From Acidimicrobiia bacterium (GTDB taxonomy: Bacteria; Actinomycetota; Acidimicrobiia; IMCC26256; DASPTH01), in NCBI GenBank assembly GCA_040880805.1, contig JBBDHW010000003.1:1-49437 (forward strand): a stretch of 49,437 bases of DNA. Direction: 5' to 3'. A model generated the notes under the pieces. That model did not search any database. It saw nothing but the letters and a program-made list of their open reading frames with translations, and was not told the origin of the DNA. Position 1 is the first letter of the stretch. The number at the start of each line of letters is the position of its first letter. Below, one piece after another: positions 42,008 to 49,430 of the stretch. The position numbers and the translations under genes are program-made.

Positions 42008-42897
42008 CAGCTCTCGGTGCCCGAGGAGGCGATCACGACTGCAGGTTTACACGCTGCCCCGCGCCGTTCGTACACCGCGACGAGCTCGTCTCCTGGTCCC
42101 ACGAGCGCGAACGGGCCCGGCCCCCGCTCGCCGAGCGAACCGATCGGGAACGCGATCCCGTGACTCGCGGCGCGCACCTGTTCGTCGTCGACGTCGACGC
42201 GCTCGAGATCACGCATCGCATGCGCGAGCGAGATCACGGCGCGGTCAGGTTGCGCGACCACGTCGTCGAGCTCTCGCGCCTCGGCAAGCGTGAACGACCC
42301 CACCGACAGTCGACGCAGAGAGGCCAGATGCGCGCAGCCACCGAGCGCCACGCCGAGGTCGGCGGCGAGCGCACGGATATACGTGCCGCTCCCACACTCG
42401 ACGAACACCGTCACCGACGGGTACGGCCCCGACTCGAAGTCTTCGACTTCGAAGCGATCGACGCGCACTCGGCGCGGCGCGCGCTCGACGTCTTCTCCCG
42501 CGCGCGCGAGCTGGTGGAGCCGGCGTCCACCGACCTTCACCGCCGAAACCATCGGTGGGAGCTGCTCGATCTCACCCACGAAGCGCGTGACCGCAGCCTC
42601 GATGTCGTCTTGCGCGAGCGGCATCGGCTGCTGCTCGACGATCTCTCCCGCCGCGTCGAGAGTGCTCGTCGCGATCCCGAAGACGATGCGCCCCCGGTAG
42701 GACTTCCCCGCCTCCTGCAGGAAGCGCAGCAGCCGCGTCGCGCGCCCGAGCCCGACGAGCAGTACTCCCGTCGCGTCGGGATCGAGCGTGCCCGCGTGCC
42801 CCACGCGGCGCTGCCCGTACACCTTCCGCAGCTTGGCGACGACGTCGTGAGAGGTGCAGCCGCCCGGCTTGTCGACGACGACGAGTCCGTCCTTCAT
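42007..42897 (-). CDS. truB: tRNA pseudouridine-55 synthase
   Basis: 296 residues. Catalytic Asp39 in GHAGTLDPDATGVL, with DKPGGCTSHDVV at the start. Two in-frame ATGs (42912 and 42897) arise from a tandem duplication of a 12-base unit around the start; I prefer 42897 because GGAAAG lies about 8 bases upstream and the residue pattern matches the family. Confidence 0.95.
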   Translation of the reverse strand: MKDGLVVVDKPGGCTSHDVVAKLRKVYGQRRVGHAGTLDPDATGVLLVGLGRATRLLRFLQEAGKSYRGRIVFGIATSTLDAAGEIVEQQPMPLAQDDIEAAVTRFVGEIEQLPPMVSAVKVGGRRLHQLARAGEDVERAPRRVRVDRFEVEDFESGPYPSVTVFVECGSGTYIRALAADLGVALGGCAHLASLRRLSVGSFTLAEARELDDVVAQPDRAVISLAHAMRDLERVDVDDEQVRAASHGIAFPIGSLGERGPGPFALVGPGDELVAVYERRGAACKPAVVIASSGTES

Positions 42898-42932
42898 CGA
42901 CTGGCTTTCCATCGACTGGCTCGCAGGCGCGG

Positions 42933-43898
42933 TCAGAGCGCGTCGCGGATCTGGGCGACCAGGTCGTCGACACCGAGCGTGGACTCGAAGCCTGCCGCGA
43001 ACCGGTGGCCACCGCCGCCATGGTTCGCCGCGATCGCCTGCACGTCGACATCACCGAGGGAGCGCAGGCTCACGCGGAATGCGCCGCTCGTCTCCTCCTT
43101 GAGCACGCAGGTGACCTCGGCCTCGGTGGTGCGCCGCAAGACATCGATGAGACCCTCGGCCTCCTCGAGCGTGACGTCGTGCCGCTCGAGCATCTCCTGC
43201 CTGACCGCGGTCCAGACGAACCGTCGCTCGACATCGAGCTGCGCGTTCGCGAGCGCCTCCGAGAGGAGCTGGAGGTAGGCGAATCGGTGCTCCTCGAAGA
43301 GCTGCCGGGAGAGACGCGAGACCGGCACGTCGAACTCGACGAGCTCGCGTGCGAGATCGAAAACCGCCGGGGTGGTGGTGTCGTATTGGAAGCGCCCCGT
43401 ATCGCACACGAGGGCTGCATACAGCGAGACCGCGGCCGGATCGTCGAGCGCGAGCCCGAGCTCGTGGACGAGACGGCGGACGAGCACACCGCTCGCCGCA
43501 GCGTCGGGATCGATGACGTTGATCGTTCCGTACCGCGTGTTCGAGACGTGGTGGTCGAGGACGACGAGCTCGTGCGCTGCCTCCGCGGCCGCCTGGAGAT
43601 CGCCGAGACGACCGAGCGAGCCGCAGTCGAAGGTGACCATCACGTCGGGTTCGACGGGAAAGTCGTCCGGCTTCGTGAGCAGGTCGAGCCCCGGGAGCCC
43701 GCGGTAGTGCGGCGCCACGACGAACGGCGGCGGGAACGATGCGACCACGTCGCGCCCGGCCGCGCGCAACACGTGGAACAGCCCGAGCATCGAGCCGAGC
43801 GCGTCGCCGTCGGGATTGACGTGGCACGCGAGCGCGACGACTCCAGCTCCATCGATGACCTGCGCAGCGCGCGTGAGCGCGGTGTCGACTTCGGTCAC
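42933..43898 (-). CDS. nrnA: DHH-family nanoRNase/pAp phosphatase
   Basis: 321 residues. DHH phosphoesterase motifs HVNPDGDALGS (26-36), DCGS, DHHVSN (115-120), and the DHHA1 motif GGGGHR (294-299). Degrades short RNAs and 3'-phosphoadenosine 5'-phosphate. GTG start overlaps the rbfA stop (GTGA). Confidence 0.93.
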   Translation of the reverse strand: MTEVDTALTRAAQVIDGAGVVALACHVNPDGDALGSMLGLFHVLRAAGRDVVASFPPPFVVAPHYRGLPGLDLLTKPDDFPVEPDVMVTFDCGSLGRLGDLQAAAEAAHELVVLDHHVSNTRYGTINVIDPDAAASGVLVRRLVHELGLALDDPAAVSLYAALVCDTGRFQYDTTTPAVFDLARELVEFDVPVSRLSRQLFEEHRFAYLQLLSEALANAQLDVERRFVWTAVRQEMLERHDVTLEEAEGLIDVLRRTTEAEVTCVLKEETSGAFRVSLRSLGDVDVQAIAANHGGGGHRFAAGFESTLGVDDLVAQIRDAL

Positions 43899-44344
43899 TC
43901 GCTCGCCCGACTCTGGTCTTCGCGCGCGTGCAGCTCCCGGATGATCGCCTCGATACGTTGTCCCTGCTCGATCGCGGGGTCTTCGAGGAACGTGAGCTCC
44001 GGGGTGTACTTCAGCCGAACCTGACGACCGAGCTCGGTGCGCAGGTGGGGGGCGGCAGAACGCAGGGCCGCTCGGCTCCGCTCCTTGAAGTCGACCTGCT
44101 CCTTCGTCATCGGCTCTTCGGCTGTCACGTCCACCTCCGCGAGACGTTCCTGCCCAGCGCGCCGTGACCGCCGGCGCTTCGGCGCTTCCGGGCGCGATTC
44201 GAGCGCGGAATAGTAAACCGTCGCGTGCCGGAGATCCGGACTCACGTCGACGCCGGTGACGGTCACGAAGCCGAGCCGCGGATCCGAGAGCCGCTCGAGC
44301 TCGTCGGCGATGGTCTCGCGCACGACCTCGTTCACGCGGGCCAT
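43895..44344 (-). CDS. rbfA: ribosome-binding factor A
   Basis: 149 residues: start MARVNEVVRETIADELERLSDPRLGFVTVTGVDVS and end LRTELGRQVRLKYTPELTFLEDPAIEQG are RbfA-like. An unusual basic insertion of about 35 residues (RPEAPKRRRSRRAG... VDVTAEEPMTKEQVDF) separates the strand DLRHATVYYS from the helix that follows. Helps 30S maturation. GTG 44377 or 44380 upstream are alternative starts. Confidence 0.88.
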   Translation of the reverse strand: MARVNEVVRETIADELERLSDPRLGFVTVTGVDVSPDLRHATVYYSALESRPEAPKRRRSRRAGQERLAEVDVTAEEPMTKEQVDFKERSRAALRSAAPHLRTELGRQVRLKYTPELTFLEDPAIEQGQRIEAIIRELHAREDQSRASE

Positions 44345-44379
44345 ACGCGAGTACCGCCGGACGGACCCCCGATGCACCA

Positions 44380-44676
44380 CTACGCGTCCTCCGGCTCGAG
44401 CCAACCGATCTCGCAACGGAGCAGCTCGACGTCGGGCGCGCCCGCTACGAATCGCTCCGCGGCGTCGAGGAGCTCCCGCACCCGGCCCTCGCTCTCCGCC
44501 ACCACCGCCACTGCGATCGTGGCCCGCTGCCACTGGTTCTGGTGGTCGACCTCGGCCACCGAGATGCGGAACCGGTGGCGCATCCCGTCGACGATCGGGC
44601 GAATGGCGGCGCGCTTCGCCTTCAGCGACCGGCTGGCCGGAATGTGGAGCTCGAAGCTCATCGCCGCCGCGTGCAT
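44380..44676 (-). CDS. DUF503 protein (YlxP-like)
   Basis: About 98 residues with SLKAKRAAIRPIVDGMRHRFRISVAEVDHQNQWQRATIAVAVVA, the signature of the DUF503/YlxP family found between infB and rbfA. ATG 44676 or 44661; the former has more upstream purine content. Function unknown, probably ribosome or RNA related. In this window its upstream neighbour is hsdM, not infB. Confidence 0.85.
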   Translation of the reverse strand: MHAAAMSFELHIPASRSLKAKRAAIRPIVDGMRHRFRISVAEVDHQNQWQRATIAVAVVAESEGRVRELLDAAERFVAGAPDVELLRCEIGWLEPEDA

Positions 44677-44712
44677 GCCCCCATTGTCGTCCTCCACGCG
44701 GCCAGGTGCGGA

Positions 44713-46200
44713 TCAGAGTTCATCGGAGGCTCGCTCGGCATGCGTGGAGATTGTCTCCACGACCTCCGCGAACTGCGCCAGGGCCGCTTCCAAATCCTCC
44801 ACGATCTCGGCGGCCAGCACCTCGGGCGACGGCAGGTTCTCGCCATCGTCGAGCGACTCGTCCCGGAGCCAGAACACGTCGAGGCTCGCCTTGTCGCGCT
44901 GCATGAGCTCGTCGTAGGTGAACCTGCGGAACCGGTCGCTCTCGGCGCGCTCGTAGCGACTCTCGGGCTGGAAGCGCTCGACGAAGTCGTCGAGATCCTC
45001 CCTCCGCAATGGGTTCTCCTTGAGGGTGAAGTGCTGGTTCGTGCGCAGGTCGTAGACCCACAACTCGCGCGTCCAGGGAGTCTCGGAGGCGGGCTTCCGG
45101 TCGAAGAACAGCACGTTCGCCTTCACACCCTGCGCGTAGAACACACCGGTCGGCAGCCGCAGCAGCGTGTGCACCTCGCAATCGTGGAGCAGCTTCCGTC
45201 GGACGGTCTCTCCGGCGCCACCTTCGAAGAGGACGTTGTCGGGCACGACAACCGCTGCGCGGCCACCGATCTCGAGCAGCGTCTTGACGTGCTGGACGAA
45301 GTTGAGCTGCTTGTTCGAGGTGGTGGCCCAGAAGTCGTCGCGGTAGTACGTGAGCGTCTCACGCTGGGACTCCCCGTCGGAGCTCACGACCGTGATCGAC
45401 GACTTCTTCCCGAACGGCGGATTGGTGAGCACCATGCCGAATCGTTCGCCGGGATCACCCGCAAGGGCGTCCTCGACCCGGATCGGACTGTTCGCTTCGG
45501 GTGAACCGATCCCGTGCAGCAAGAGGTTCATCGCACACAGGCGCGCGGTGTTGTCGACGATCTCCCAACCGTGGAACGCCGAATCACGAAGAAAACGGCG
45601 CTGCTCGGGATCGAGGTGAGGATCCCGCGCCATGAACTCGTACGCGGCGAGGAAGAAACCACCAGTCCCGCACGCCGGGTCGCAGAGCGTCACCCCGGGC
45701 TCCGGTCGCATCACGTCGACGATGCCGCGGATGAGCGCGCGCGGGGTGAAGTACTGGCCGGCACCGGTCTTGGTGTCCTCCGCGTTCTTCTGGAGCAGAC
45801 CTTCGTAGGCGTCGCCCTTCACATCTGCGTCGAGGGTCATCCACTCCTCTCGGTCGATCAGGTCGACGACGAGCCGCCGCAGCTTCGCGGGATCCTGGAT
45901 GCGGTTCTGGGCCTTGCGGAAGATCACTCCGAGGGTGCCGGGCTGCCGGCCCAGCTCGGTGAGCACGTGCCGGTACTGCACCTCCAGCTCGTCGCCGTCG
46001 ACGTCGATCAACGAGGCCCAGTCGAGCCCGGCCGGCACGACCGCGGGCCGCGAGAACGGCGGACGGGTCTGCTCGTCGGCCATCTTCAGGAACAGCAGGT
46101 ACGTGAGCTGCTCGAGGTAGTCGCCGTAGGACAGCCCGTCGTCGCGCAACACGTTGCAGTAGTTCCACAACCGCTGCACGAGTCCGCTGGTGTCGCTCAT
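44713..46200 (-). CDS. hsdM: type I restriction-modification DNA methyltransferase subunit (HsdM), orphan
   Basis: 495 residues. N-terminal HsdM helical domain, then N6-adenine methyltransferase motifs: DPACGTGGF (174-182) for SAM binding and NPPFG (260-264) catalytic; QYFTPRALI precedes them. No hsdS specificity or hsdR restriction gene is adjacent on either side. Methylation specificity is therefore unpredictable, and it may need an S subunit elsewhere. ATG 46200 has GAGG 4 bases upstream. Followed by the DUF503 gene with only 36 bases between. Confidence 0.92.
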   Translation of the reverse strand: MSDTSGLVQRLWNYCNVLRDDGLSYGDYLEQLTYLLFLKMADEQTRPPFSRPAVVPAGLDWASLIDVDGDELEVQYRHVLTELGRQPGTLGVIFRKAQNRIQDPAKLRRLVVDLIDREEWMTLDADVKGDAYEGLLQKNAEDTKTGAGQYFTPRALIRGIVDVMRPEPGVTLCDPACGTGGFFLAAYEFMARDPHLDPEQRRFLRDSAFHGWEIVDNTARLCAMNLLLHGIGSPEANSPIRVEDALAGDPGERFGMVLTNPPFGKKSSITVVSSDGESQRETLTYYRDDFWATTSNKQLNFVQHVKTLLEIGGRAAVVVPDNVLFEGGAGETVRRKLLHDCEVHTLLRLPTGVFYAQGVKANVLFFDRKPASETPWTRELWVYDLRTNQHFTLKENPLRREDLDDFVERFQPESRYERAESDRFRRFTYDELMQRDKASLDVFWLRDESLDDGENLPSPEVLAAEIVEDLEAALAQFAEVVETISTHAERASDEL

Positions 46201-46279
46201 CGCACCTCTACGTATGCGTATTCAGCAAGACATCATGCGTCTTGCGCTGCTGGACGAACTCATTGCATGTTCAGCAGAA

Positions 46280-46549
46280 CTAACTGATGCTGAGTATTGC
46301 TATCAGGCCCCACGGCGGCCGCTGCACAACCATCAAAGGTCGCGGAATCACGAAGAACTCGATCTCCTCATCGTGCGGCCCATCTGCGACGGCATATCCA
46401 CGCGATGAATCGCGAGTGATGGATGGTGGCCCCGCTTCTTCCAGGCGTACCAGCCAAACGACCATCGCCAGTTCGACGGCCTCAGTGGGTTGAGCGACCT
46501 GTACCCACCGCACGTAAGCATCGTCGTCGAGGTGTACGAGCCAGTCCAC
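46280..46549 (-). CDS. hypothetical small protein
   Basis: 89 residues beginning MDWLVHLDDDAYVRWVQVAQ (GTG start). The opening pattern resembles RelE/ParE-like toxins, but the later part lacks their conserved features, so I do not call it one. It ends 79 bases before hsdM and begins 11 bases after the next small gene, so the two may be co-transcribed. AT-richer than its neighbours. Confidence 0.5.
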   Translation of the reverse strand: MDWLVHLDDDAYVRWVQVAQPTEAVELAMVVWLVRLEEAGPPSITRDSSRGYAVADGPHDEEIEFFVIPRPLMVVQRPPWGLIAILSIS

Positions 46550-46560
46550 CGAGGGCTGTG

Positions 46561-46782
46561 CTACTTGTCGACGCCGAGTCGCTTCAAGTGATCGCTGAGC
46601 TGTTCCAGCACCGAAGGATGGTTGTCCCAGAACGCTGGATCATCTTTCGCCGCCATGTCCAGCTCTTCCATTCGCTGGATAGCTTCTTCGTCCCCGAGCT
46701 CGCGGATTTTACGCTTCCGCTCATCCCACTCCCGACGTAACTTCGCGGGATCAGGAGCAGGGTCTCGCGGCTCTGCGCTCAC
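46561..46782 (-). CDS. hypothetical small charged protein
   Basis: 73 residues, strongly charged, mostly helical (KLRREWDERKRKIRELGDEEAIQRMEELDMAAKDDPAFWDN). No family recognised. ATG 46782; adjacent to the 46280-46549 gene on the same strand, suggesting a two-gene unit. Confidence 0.5.
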   Translation of the reverse strand: MSAEPRDPAPDPAKLRREWDERKRKIRELGDEEAIQRMEELDMAAKDDPAFWDNHPSVLEQLSDHLKRLGVDK

Positions 46783-46788
46783 CCGGAC

Positions 46789-47058
46789 TCACGGGCGTCG
46801 CCGCCCTCCCTGTCCTCGGCACGCAGCAAATTCAGCGGATGCCGCAGAGCACCAGGAACACGCAGAGTCGTGCTGGTACGTTCCAAGGCGCTGCCTTTCT
46901 CTCTGCTCGGAGATTAGCGACTTTTCGCGGGCAGTCTGAACCTCCTCGATCTCCTGCGCGTGCACCGTCATGCCGGCGCCGCGAAGTACATCCGCGACGA
47001 CGTGGCGGCCCAAGGACCGATCGAGGAAGAACTCAAGCGGCGACGGGGAGGGTGGCAC
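46789..47058 (-). pseudogene. truncated PIN-like toxin partner of DUF433 antitoxin
   Basis: From a GTG at 47058 the frame reads EFFLDRSLGRHVVADVLRGAGMTVHAQEI, the typical start of the PIN-like (DUF5615-type) toxins that follow DUF433 antitoxins, including the leading acidic residue. After about 40 residues the expected continuation (second and third acidic motifs) is absent and the frame becomes Ser/Arg/Cys-rich. Overlaps the antitoxin stop by 26 bases, the normal coupled order. I infer a decayed toxin. Confidence 0.6.
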
Positions 47059-47743
47059 GCAGCACGTCCTCGATGTCAGCCACCGGAACGCCGAAGTCGG
47101 CCGCGACCTCTGCGAGCGGCTCGCCCGCTTTCCAGCGATCGACGACGTCCTCGAGACGCGCCGCGCCCTCGACGAAGATCGGTTGCCCAAAGGATCGGGC
47201 GGGGTCGGCCTCGACGATCGCGCGATCGGTCATCGGCAACACGACGCGATTCGCCCAACCATCGTTGGCGTAGGCGATTCGCTCGAGATAGTCCTTCACG
47301 ACGCCGCCGAACACTCGCTGGCCCGACACGACGATCGTGAGGTTCTCCAACTCTTCTTCGCGCTCACGCTCGGCGTAGTCGTAGAGGAGCTGTGCTCCGT
47401 CTGTGTAGAGCCGCTTCGAGGCAAGCGCGTGTTCGATCCCGAGCTCGCCCGACAGCACTGCGACGGCGGCGCGGATGTGCTGGAGAGAGACACCCGCCCG
47501 TCGCATGGCCGCCAGAACCATGGCCTCCGCAAGGCCGCCGAATGGAATCTGGGGCTCACCCTTGGCCGCTGGAATCGACGTGACGATCGCATCGCTCGAG
47601 ATCAGTTTCCGGCTGGGACGAGCGCGTTCGTAGCCGTGCGCCCACGTCGCGAGCGTCGTTCGGGGGACGCGCAGAAACCTTGCTGCTTCCGCGATGGTGT
47701 AGAGGGGTACCGCGAAGCGCGGATCACCCGAATCGCGCGTCAC
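47033..47743 (-). CDS. DUF433 antitoxin with MerR-type HTH
   Basis: 236 residues. N-terminal MerR-like HTH (LYTIAEAARFLRVPRTTLATWAHG, residues 14-38) and C-terminal DUF433 domain (about 170-236, GQPIFVEGAARLEDVVDRWKAGEPLAEVAADFGVPVADIEDVL). Start GTG 47743 with AAGGAGGG seven bases upstream, decisive over longer frames. Expected to repress its own promoter and neutralise the PIN-like toxin, but the toxin is truncated. Confidence 0.85.
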   Translation of the reverse strand: MTRDSGDPRFAVPLYTIAEAARFLRVPRTTLATWAHGYERARPSRKLISSDAIVTSIPAAKGEPQIPFGGLAEAMVLAAMRRAGVSLQHIRAAVAVLSGELGIEHALASKRLYTDGAQLLYDYAEREREEELENLTIVVSGQRVFGGVVKDYLERIAYANDGWANRVVLPMTDRAIVEADPARSFGQPIFVEGAARLEDVVDRWKAGEPLAEVAADFGVPVADIEDVLRATLPVAA

Positions 47744-47802
47744 AGCATGCCCTCCTTCGTGGACCAACCCGCCCGAAATCGTACCGAACGCGCCCGTGGG
47801 GA

Positions 47803-49152
47803 TCATGGAACTTCTACGGGTCGACATGCTGGTGCGAGTTCATACGTTGCGAAGGCCGGATCACGGAGCGAGAGCAACGCGGTGATCGCATGATCGAGGT
47901 CGAGTGACTCGCCGTACCAACGAGGGATACCCGTCATGTCGTCGATGTCGAGCCCGCGCTCCTCGTTGTGTTGCACGATGCCCGCTTCGTCGGCGCCGAT
48001 CCAGTAGGTCGGTGCCGCGCCCAACTCCGTGCCGTTGGGGTCGGCGATGCGCAACGAACCGTCACCGAGGATCTCGAGCTTCCAACCGCCCTCGTGCACG
48101 AGGAAGTGGTGGTGCCAGCAGAGATGCACGAGGTTGGTCAGCCTGGTTGGGCCGAGGTGACACCAGTGGATTCCGTGGTGGCCGTCGAGGAAGCGTGTCT
48201 CGTGACAACCCGGCCAGCGACACGTGGTGTCGCGAGCCCGGAGCGCTCGCTTGATCGCCGGAGGGATCGTGCGGGTCTTGCGGCCGACGTCGAGGACTTC
48301 ACCCGTCGGGCCGCGGACCATCAGCACCGCCGACGCGTCGCACGACAACCGACGCGCCGTCTCCGCTGCGAGCGCGGGCCCGTTGTGCACCACGCATTCG
48401 CCGTCAGTGTCGAAGGCCAGTACGTCACCGTCGACGCTCACGACCACTTGATACCGGTCTCCGCTCTTGCGAGCTGCAGGCCCGTTCGCGAGGTACGACT
48501 CGGCCATCACCAACAATGCGTCGGCGAGCGATACGCCGTAGCCCACGTCGGGATTCTCGGCACGGACCTGCTCGGCCGCGGCGTCGACCGCGGCCATGAA
48601 CACTGCGCCGTCCTCGGGTGTGAGCCGGTAGTGGCCTGCCAACAGATCCTCGTCGTCCCAGTCGAACTGATGCGAACGGTTGGCACGCCGCGTGACCGCT
48701 CGCTCGGTCTCCTCCTCCCGTGACAACACTCCGCGGTAGGCCCGCACCACCGACTCGACGTGTGCCGCCGTCGCGTGCAGCGCCAGGTCGACCATCGCCT
48801 CCTCGTTCTCCGGCGTCGCGATGCGCGTGATCGCCCTCACCTTCGAGTAACTCAGCCGGCCCGCCGCGAACGCCTCGGTGACGAGGGGTAACGCATCGAG
48901 CGCACGCGCGACGCGCAGCTTCTCCTGCGCGGAACGGATGTCGAGCCCACATTTCCAGTTCAGCCAGAACGCGCACGTGCGACACCCCCACTGGAGCCAG
49001 GCCTCGCGCCGGTCGAACTCGGCGACCAGCAGGAGCCATCGGCACTCCGCCGCGGTGAGATGTGCCGCGAGCGTGGTGATCTCTGCCTCGAGCCGCTCGG
49101 TGACCAGCGCCTCGGGCAACGCCTGTTCCATGGTGACTTCCCGCTGTTCCAT
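47803..49152 (-). CDS. DUF222 / HNH endonuclease (13E12 repeat family)
   Basis: 449 residues. DUF222 region (about 20-280) including WLLLVAEFDRREAWLQWGCRTCAFWLNWKCGLD, then an HNH nuclease module: Cys311 and Cys316 (TTCRWPGCHETR), His325-His326, CHLGPTRLTN (331-340) and LCWHHHFLVHEGGW (344-357). Family members are multicopy in actinobacteria. ATG 49152 with AGGAGG six bases upstream. A LexA box overlies the promoter, so it is expected to be induced by DNA damage. Substrate unknown; role in mobility, recombination or defence is not settled for this family. Confidence 0.92.
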   Translation of the reverse strand: MEQREVTMEQALPEALVTERLEAEITTLAAHLTAAECRWLLLVAEFDRREAWLQWGCRTCAFWLNWKCGLDIRSAQEKLRVARALDALPLVTEAFAAGRLSYSKVRAITRIATPENEEAMVDLALHATAAHVESVVRAYRGVLSREEETERAVTRRANRSHQFDWDDEDLLAGHYRLTPEDGAVFMAAVDAAAEQVRAENPDVGYGVSLADALLVMAESYLANGPAARKSGDRYQVVVSVDGDVLAFDTDGECVVHNGPALAAETARRLSCDASAVLMVRGPTGEVLDVGRKTRTIPPAIKRALRARDTTCRWPGCHETRFLDGHHGIHWCHLGPTRLTNLVHLCWHHHFLVHEGGWKLEILGDGSLRIADPNGTELGAAPTYWIGADEAGIVQHNEERGLDIDDMTGIPRWYGESLDLDHAITALLSLRDPAFATYELAPACRPVEVP

Positions 49153-49181
49153 CAGTTGCCTCCTGGGAGCACGGGGAAGTG

Positions 49182-49195
49182 CGAACGTCTGTTCG
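49182..49195. promoter_or_regulatory. LexA operator of DUF222-HNH gene
   Basis: CGAACGTCTGTTCG, perfect arms. It starts one base after the predicted -10 and covers the transcription start, 30 bases before the ATG. Confidence 0.85.
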
Positions 49196-49224
49196 ATTCT
49201 ACGACCGGAACCCTTGTCCCGCAA
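49196..49224 (-). promoter_or_regulatory. promoter of DUF222-HNH gene
   Basis: Minus strand TTGCGG (49219-49224), 17-base spacer, TAGAAT (49196-49201; 5 of 6 consensus). The LexA box follows directly. Confidence 0.7.
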
Positions 49225-49229
49225 GGGGT

Positions 49230-49253
49230 CGATGCGTTCCGCGGAACGCATCG
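49230..49253. repeat. 24-bp perfect palindrome upstream of DUF222-HNH promoter
   Basis: Perfect 12-bp arms centred on GTTCCGCGGAAC. A shorter 14-bp copy (CGTTCCGCGGAACG) is at 49295-49308 and a diverged one (GTTCCGAGGAAC) at 49414-49425. An adjoining imperfect duplication pairs 49208-49251 with 49386-49430. Confidence 0.85.
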
Positions 49254-49294
49254 CGGAGGCCGAACGGGCTGCCGAGGGCACCGCATGGGGCCGG

Positions 49295-49308
49295 CGTTCC
49301 GCGGAACG
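49295..49308. repeat. palindrome copy 2
   Basis: CGTTCCGCGGAACG, followed on the plus strand by TATTTCTGA; the copy at 49414-49425 is also followed by TATTTCTGA, indicating a longer repeated unit of about 24 bases. Confidence 0.75.
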
Positions 49309-49385
49309 TATTTCTGAAGGATTTCTGTCGGAGAAGCGCAGTCGACGTGTGCCCGAGACCGCCCGAGCCGCCGGCCTACGGGTCA

Positions 49386-49430
49386 GAACCGTTGTACTGC
49401 AAGGGCGTCATGCGTTCCGAGGAACCTATT
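49386..49430. repeat. partial direct repeat of 49208-49251 at window end
   Basis: GAACC-N-TTGT...GCAAGGG...TGCGTTCCG-N-GGAAC occurs in both, 178 bases apart, with about 10 differences. The unit may continue past the end of the window. Confidence 0.65.

Noticed and set aside
46280-46549. RelE/ParE toxin
   Set aside because: The first ~25 residues fit loosely but the later conserved basic residues and strand pattern do not.
44713-46782. Complete type I restriction-modification system
   Set aside because: Only HsdM is present; the flanking small genes have no specificity or helicase-nuclease features.
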